DNA from: Streptomyces sp. SID8352
Lineage (GTDB): Bacteria; Actinomycetota; Actinomycetes; Streptomycetales; Streptomycetaceae
Assembly: GCF_009862265.1 (NCBI RefSeq)
Contig: NZ_WWGX01000115.1
Coordinates: 70,331-134,330 of the forward strand
Length of the DNA: 64,000 bases
Direction of reading: 5' to 3'
Made by a program: the position numbers and the translations under genes. Positions 62,884-64,000 of this stretch are shown here, one piece after another. The stretch's first letter is position 1. Each line of letters begins with the position of its first letter. The notes beneath the pieces were generated by a model. That model was not told the DNA's origin. It searched no databases and worked only from the letters and a program-made list of their open reading frames with translations.

Positions 62884-63561
62884 TCAGGCCAGGTGGGCGA
62901 AGACCACCAGGTTGTCGGTGTAGTCCTTGGCCTTGCGGTCGTAGATGCCGGCGCAGGTGATCAGCCGCACCTCGGGCCGGTCGGCGTCGCCGTACACCTG
63001 TTCGCTGGGGAAGTCGCCCTTCGCGAAGGTCTCCAGGCGGTCGACCACGAACGCGAGCGTCCGGCCGTCGGCCCGTTCCACCTGGAAGGTGTCACCCGAC
63101 GCGAGCTGGTCGAGACCGGCGAAGACGGCGGGGGAGGTCTTGGTGTCGACGTGCCCGGCGACGATCGCGGTGCCGACCTCCCCCGGGGAGACCCCGTTGG
63201 CGTACCAGCCGACGAGGTTGGTGTCGTCGGCGGGCGGGGGCTGGAGCTGCCCGTCGGGGGCGAGCGCGAGGTCGGTGAAGGGGGCGTCGACGGAGATGCC
63301 GGGGATCAGCAGGCGCACGGGAGCGGAGCGGGGCAGGACGTCCGTGGACGGGGAGGCGGGAGCGGGAGCCGGAGCCGCGGAGGCACCGGCCTGCACGGTG
63401 CGGGGCGGCCGGGCGGAGTCGTCGGACGGGCGGTTGCCGCCGAACAGGCTCACCGCCAGGACCAGCAGGGCGATGACGCACAGCACGGTCATGCCACCGC
63501 GTGAGCCCTCGCCCGGCGGCGCCGTCTCGTCACCGGCGGGGGAGGAAGGGGGGACTGCCAT
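62884..63561 (-). CDS. Class F sortase
   Basis: A 225-residue membrane-anchored transpeptidase. One N-terminal helix (MTVLCVIALLVLAVSLFGG), a Pro/Ala linker, then the sortase barrel with catalytic H137 (VAGHVDT), C203 (RLITCAG) and R209 (IYDRKAKDY). The start is ATG at 63561 with GAGGTGG. It would attach proteins bearing a sorting signal to the wall or to each other. A candidate substrate lies directly upstream on the same strand. Confidence 0.93.
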   Translation of the reverse strand: MAVPPSSPAGDETAPPGEGSRGGMTVLCVIALLVLAVSLFGGNRPSDDSARPPRTVQAGASAAPAPAPASPSTDVLPRSAPVRLLIPGISVDAPFTDLALAPDGQLQPPPADDTNLVGWYANGVSPGEVGTAIVAGHVDTKTSPAVFAGLDQLASGDTFQVERADGRTLAFVVDRLETFAKGDFPSEQVYGDADRPEVRLITCAGIYDRKAKDYTDNLVVFAHLA

Positions 63562-63611
63562 CGGGACCACCTCACTTTGGGCAGGGCAGCGGGTCGGACG
63601 GGCCGGGGACA

Positions 63612-63655
63612 GCGAGCCGGGCCGCCACGGTGGGTTCCGGTGGCGGCCCGGTCGC
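63612..63655 (-). terminator. Hairpin between wall-protein gene and sortase gene
   Basis: Stem CCGGGCCGCCAC with its complement, extended by GCGA across a one-base bulge (63612-63655), about 20 bp after the stop of the wall-protein gene. It may lower but not abolish read-through into the sortase gene. Confidence 0.6.
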
Positions 63656-63673
63656 TATCACGCCCGGCATGGC

Positions 63674-64000
63674 TCACGCCACTCCGTGCGCCGACTTCCG
63701 TCGCCGCATCGCGTAGAGCCCCGTCGCGGCGACGGCCAGGACCGCGAGGCCGCCCGCGGTGGTGGCGGGCTCGGCCAGACCGCCGCCGCCGGCGTGGACA
63801 CCGCCGCGCGGCTTCTCGTTCTCGCCGCCCCAGGACTTGTCGCCCTGCTCCTCGCCGGAGCCGCCGTCCCACTCGCCCTTCACCTGCGACAGCGCACCGC
63901 CACCGGCGTGCACACCACCGTGGGGCCGCTCGTTCTCCTCACCACGGGCACCCTCCTCACCCCGCTCCTCGCCGGAGCCGCCACCCCACTCACCCTTCAC
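63674..64000 (-). CDS. C-terminus of repeat-containing, probably sortase-anchored surface protein (5' part outside window)
   Basis: Only the last 108 residues are visible; the gene begins beyond the right edge. There are at least two repeats of about 36-40 residues (VKGEWGGGSGEERGEE..., VKGEWDGGSGEEQGDK..., each with RGGVHAGGG or HGGVHAGGG). The end has LAEPATT, a hydrophobic helix GGLAVLAVAATGLYA and the basic tail MRRRKSAHGVA, the layout of an LPXTG-type sorting signal. LAEPA departs from the usual Streptomyces LAXTG. The sortase gene follows 112 bp downstream. Confidence 0.8.
   Translation of the reverse strand: MKGEWGGGSGEERGEEGARGEENERPHGGVHAGGGALSQVKGEWDGGSGEEQGDKSWGGENEKPRGGVHAGGGGLAEPATTAGGLAVLAVAATGLYAMRRRKSAHGVA

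Overview
The window is very GC-rich, gene-dense actinobacterial DNA and almost certainly Streptomyces. The pointers are strong GC bias at third codon positions, frequent GTG/TTG starts, GTGA and ATGA overlaps between genes, -10 boxes of the TAGNNT type placed for leaderless starts, and families typical of the genus (SpoIIE-type phosphatase with PAS and GAF domains, SchA/CurD protein, DUF5949 and DUF6629 proteins, class F sortase, small Rpf-like protein). No rRNA, tRNA, CRISPR array or intact mobile element was seen.

Region 1 (1-29.3 kb) reads as a large catabolic island. It has an oligopeptide-type ABC importer (1-4567), an O-methyltransferase, two aldo/keto reductases, an SDR, a zinc alcohol dehydrogenase, two YtcJ-like amidohydrolases, two HSL-type esterases, a Bcr/CflA efflux pump and two phosphotriesterase-like proteins. 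At its centre is a meta-cleavage operon (16335-21295, minus strand): homoprotocatechuate 2,3-dioxygenase, 5-carboxymethyl-2-hydroxymuconate semialdehyde dehydrogenase, a DapA-family aldolase and a FAH-RraA fusion. Next to it are an alpha/beta hydrolase and a GntR/FCD regulator. A palindrome, ATCGTATACGAT, or near copies of it, lies in at least four promoter regions and is probably the operator of that regulator. The likely logic is import of a conjugated aromatic, removal of ester, lactone or amide groups and redox trimming, then ring cleavage to central metabolites. Several enzyme types occur twice, and one member of a pair often lacks catalytic residues or a segment. The natural substrate is unknown.

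Inside the island, between the 3' ends of two convergent genes (about 8079-9358), lies a degenerate array with a strict 19-bp period and a near-palindromic core. The array changes orientation near its middle. I know of no description of it.

Region 2 (29.3-52 kb) is ordinary Streptomyces content: nucleases, a CBS-BON protein, a SpoIIE-type phosphatase, an aquaporin, MFS transport, a small secreted M15-like protein, a Clp ATPase, a UvrA-like ATPase, an AraC/VOC operon, a GCS2-family ligase, a cold-shock protein and a secreted S1 protease. A decayed topoisomerase I fragment lies at 38988-39270.

Region 3 (52-57 kb) is an organosulfur uptake operon. A leaderless cysteine-ending leader peptide and a C-rich, G-poor transcript leader precede a lipoprotein, permease, ATPase and flavin-dependent monooxygenase. 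Region 4 (57-64 kb) holds an Rpf-like protein, DUF5949, an Mrr-type nuclease, a secreted beta-helix protein, an O-methyltransferase converging on an orphan SchA/CurD protein, and a class F sortase beside the C-terminus of a repeat-bearing, probably wall-anchored protein that runs off the window.
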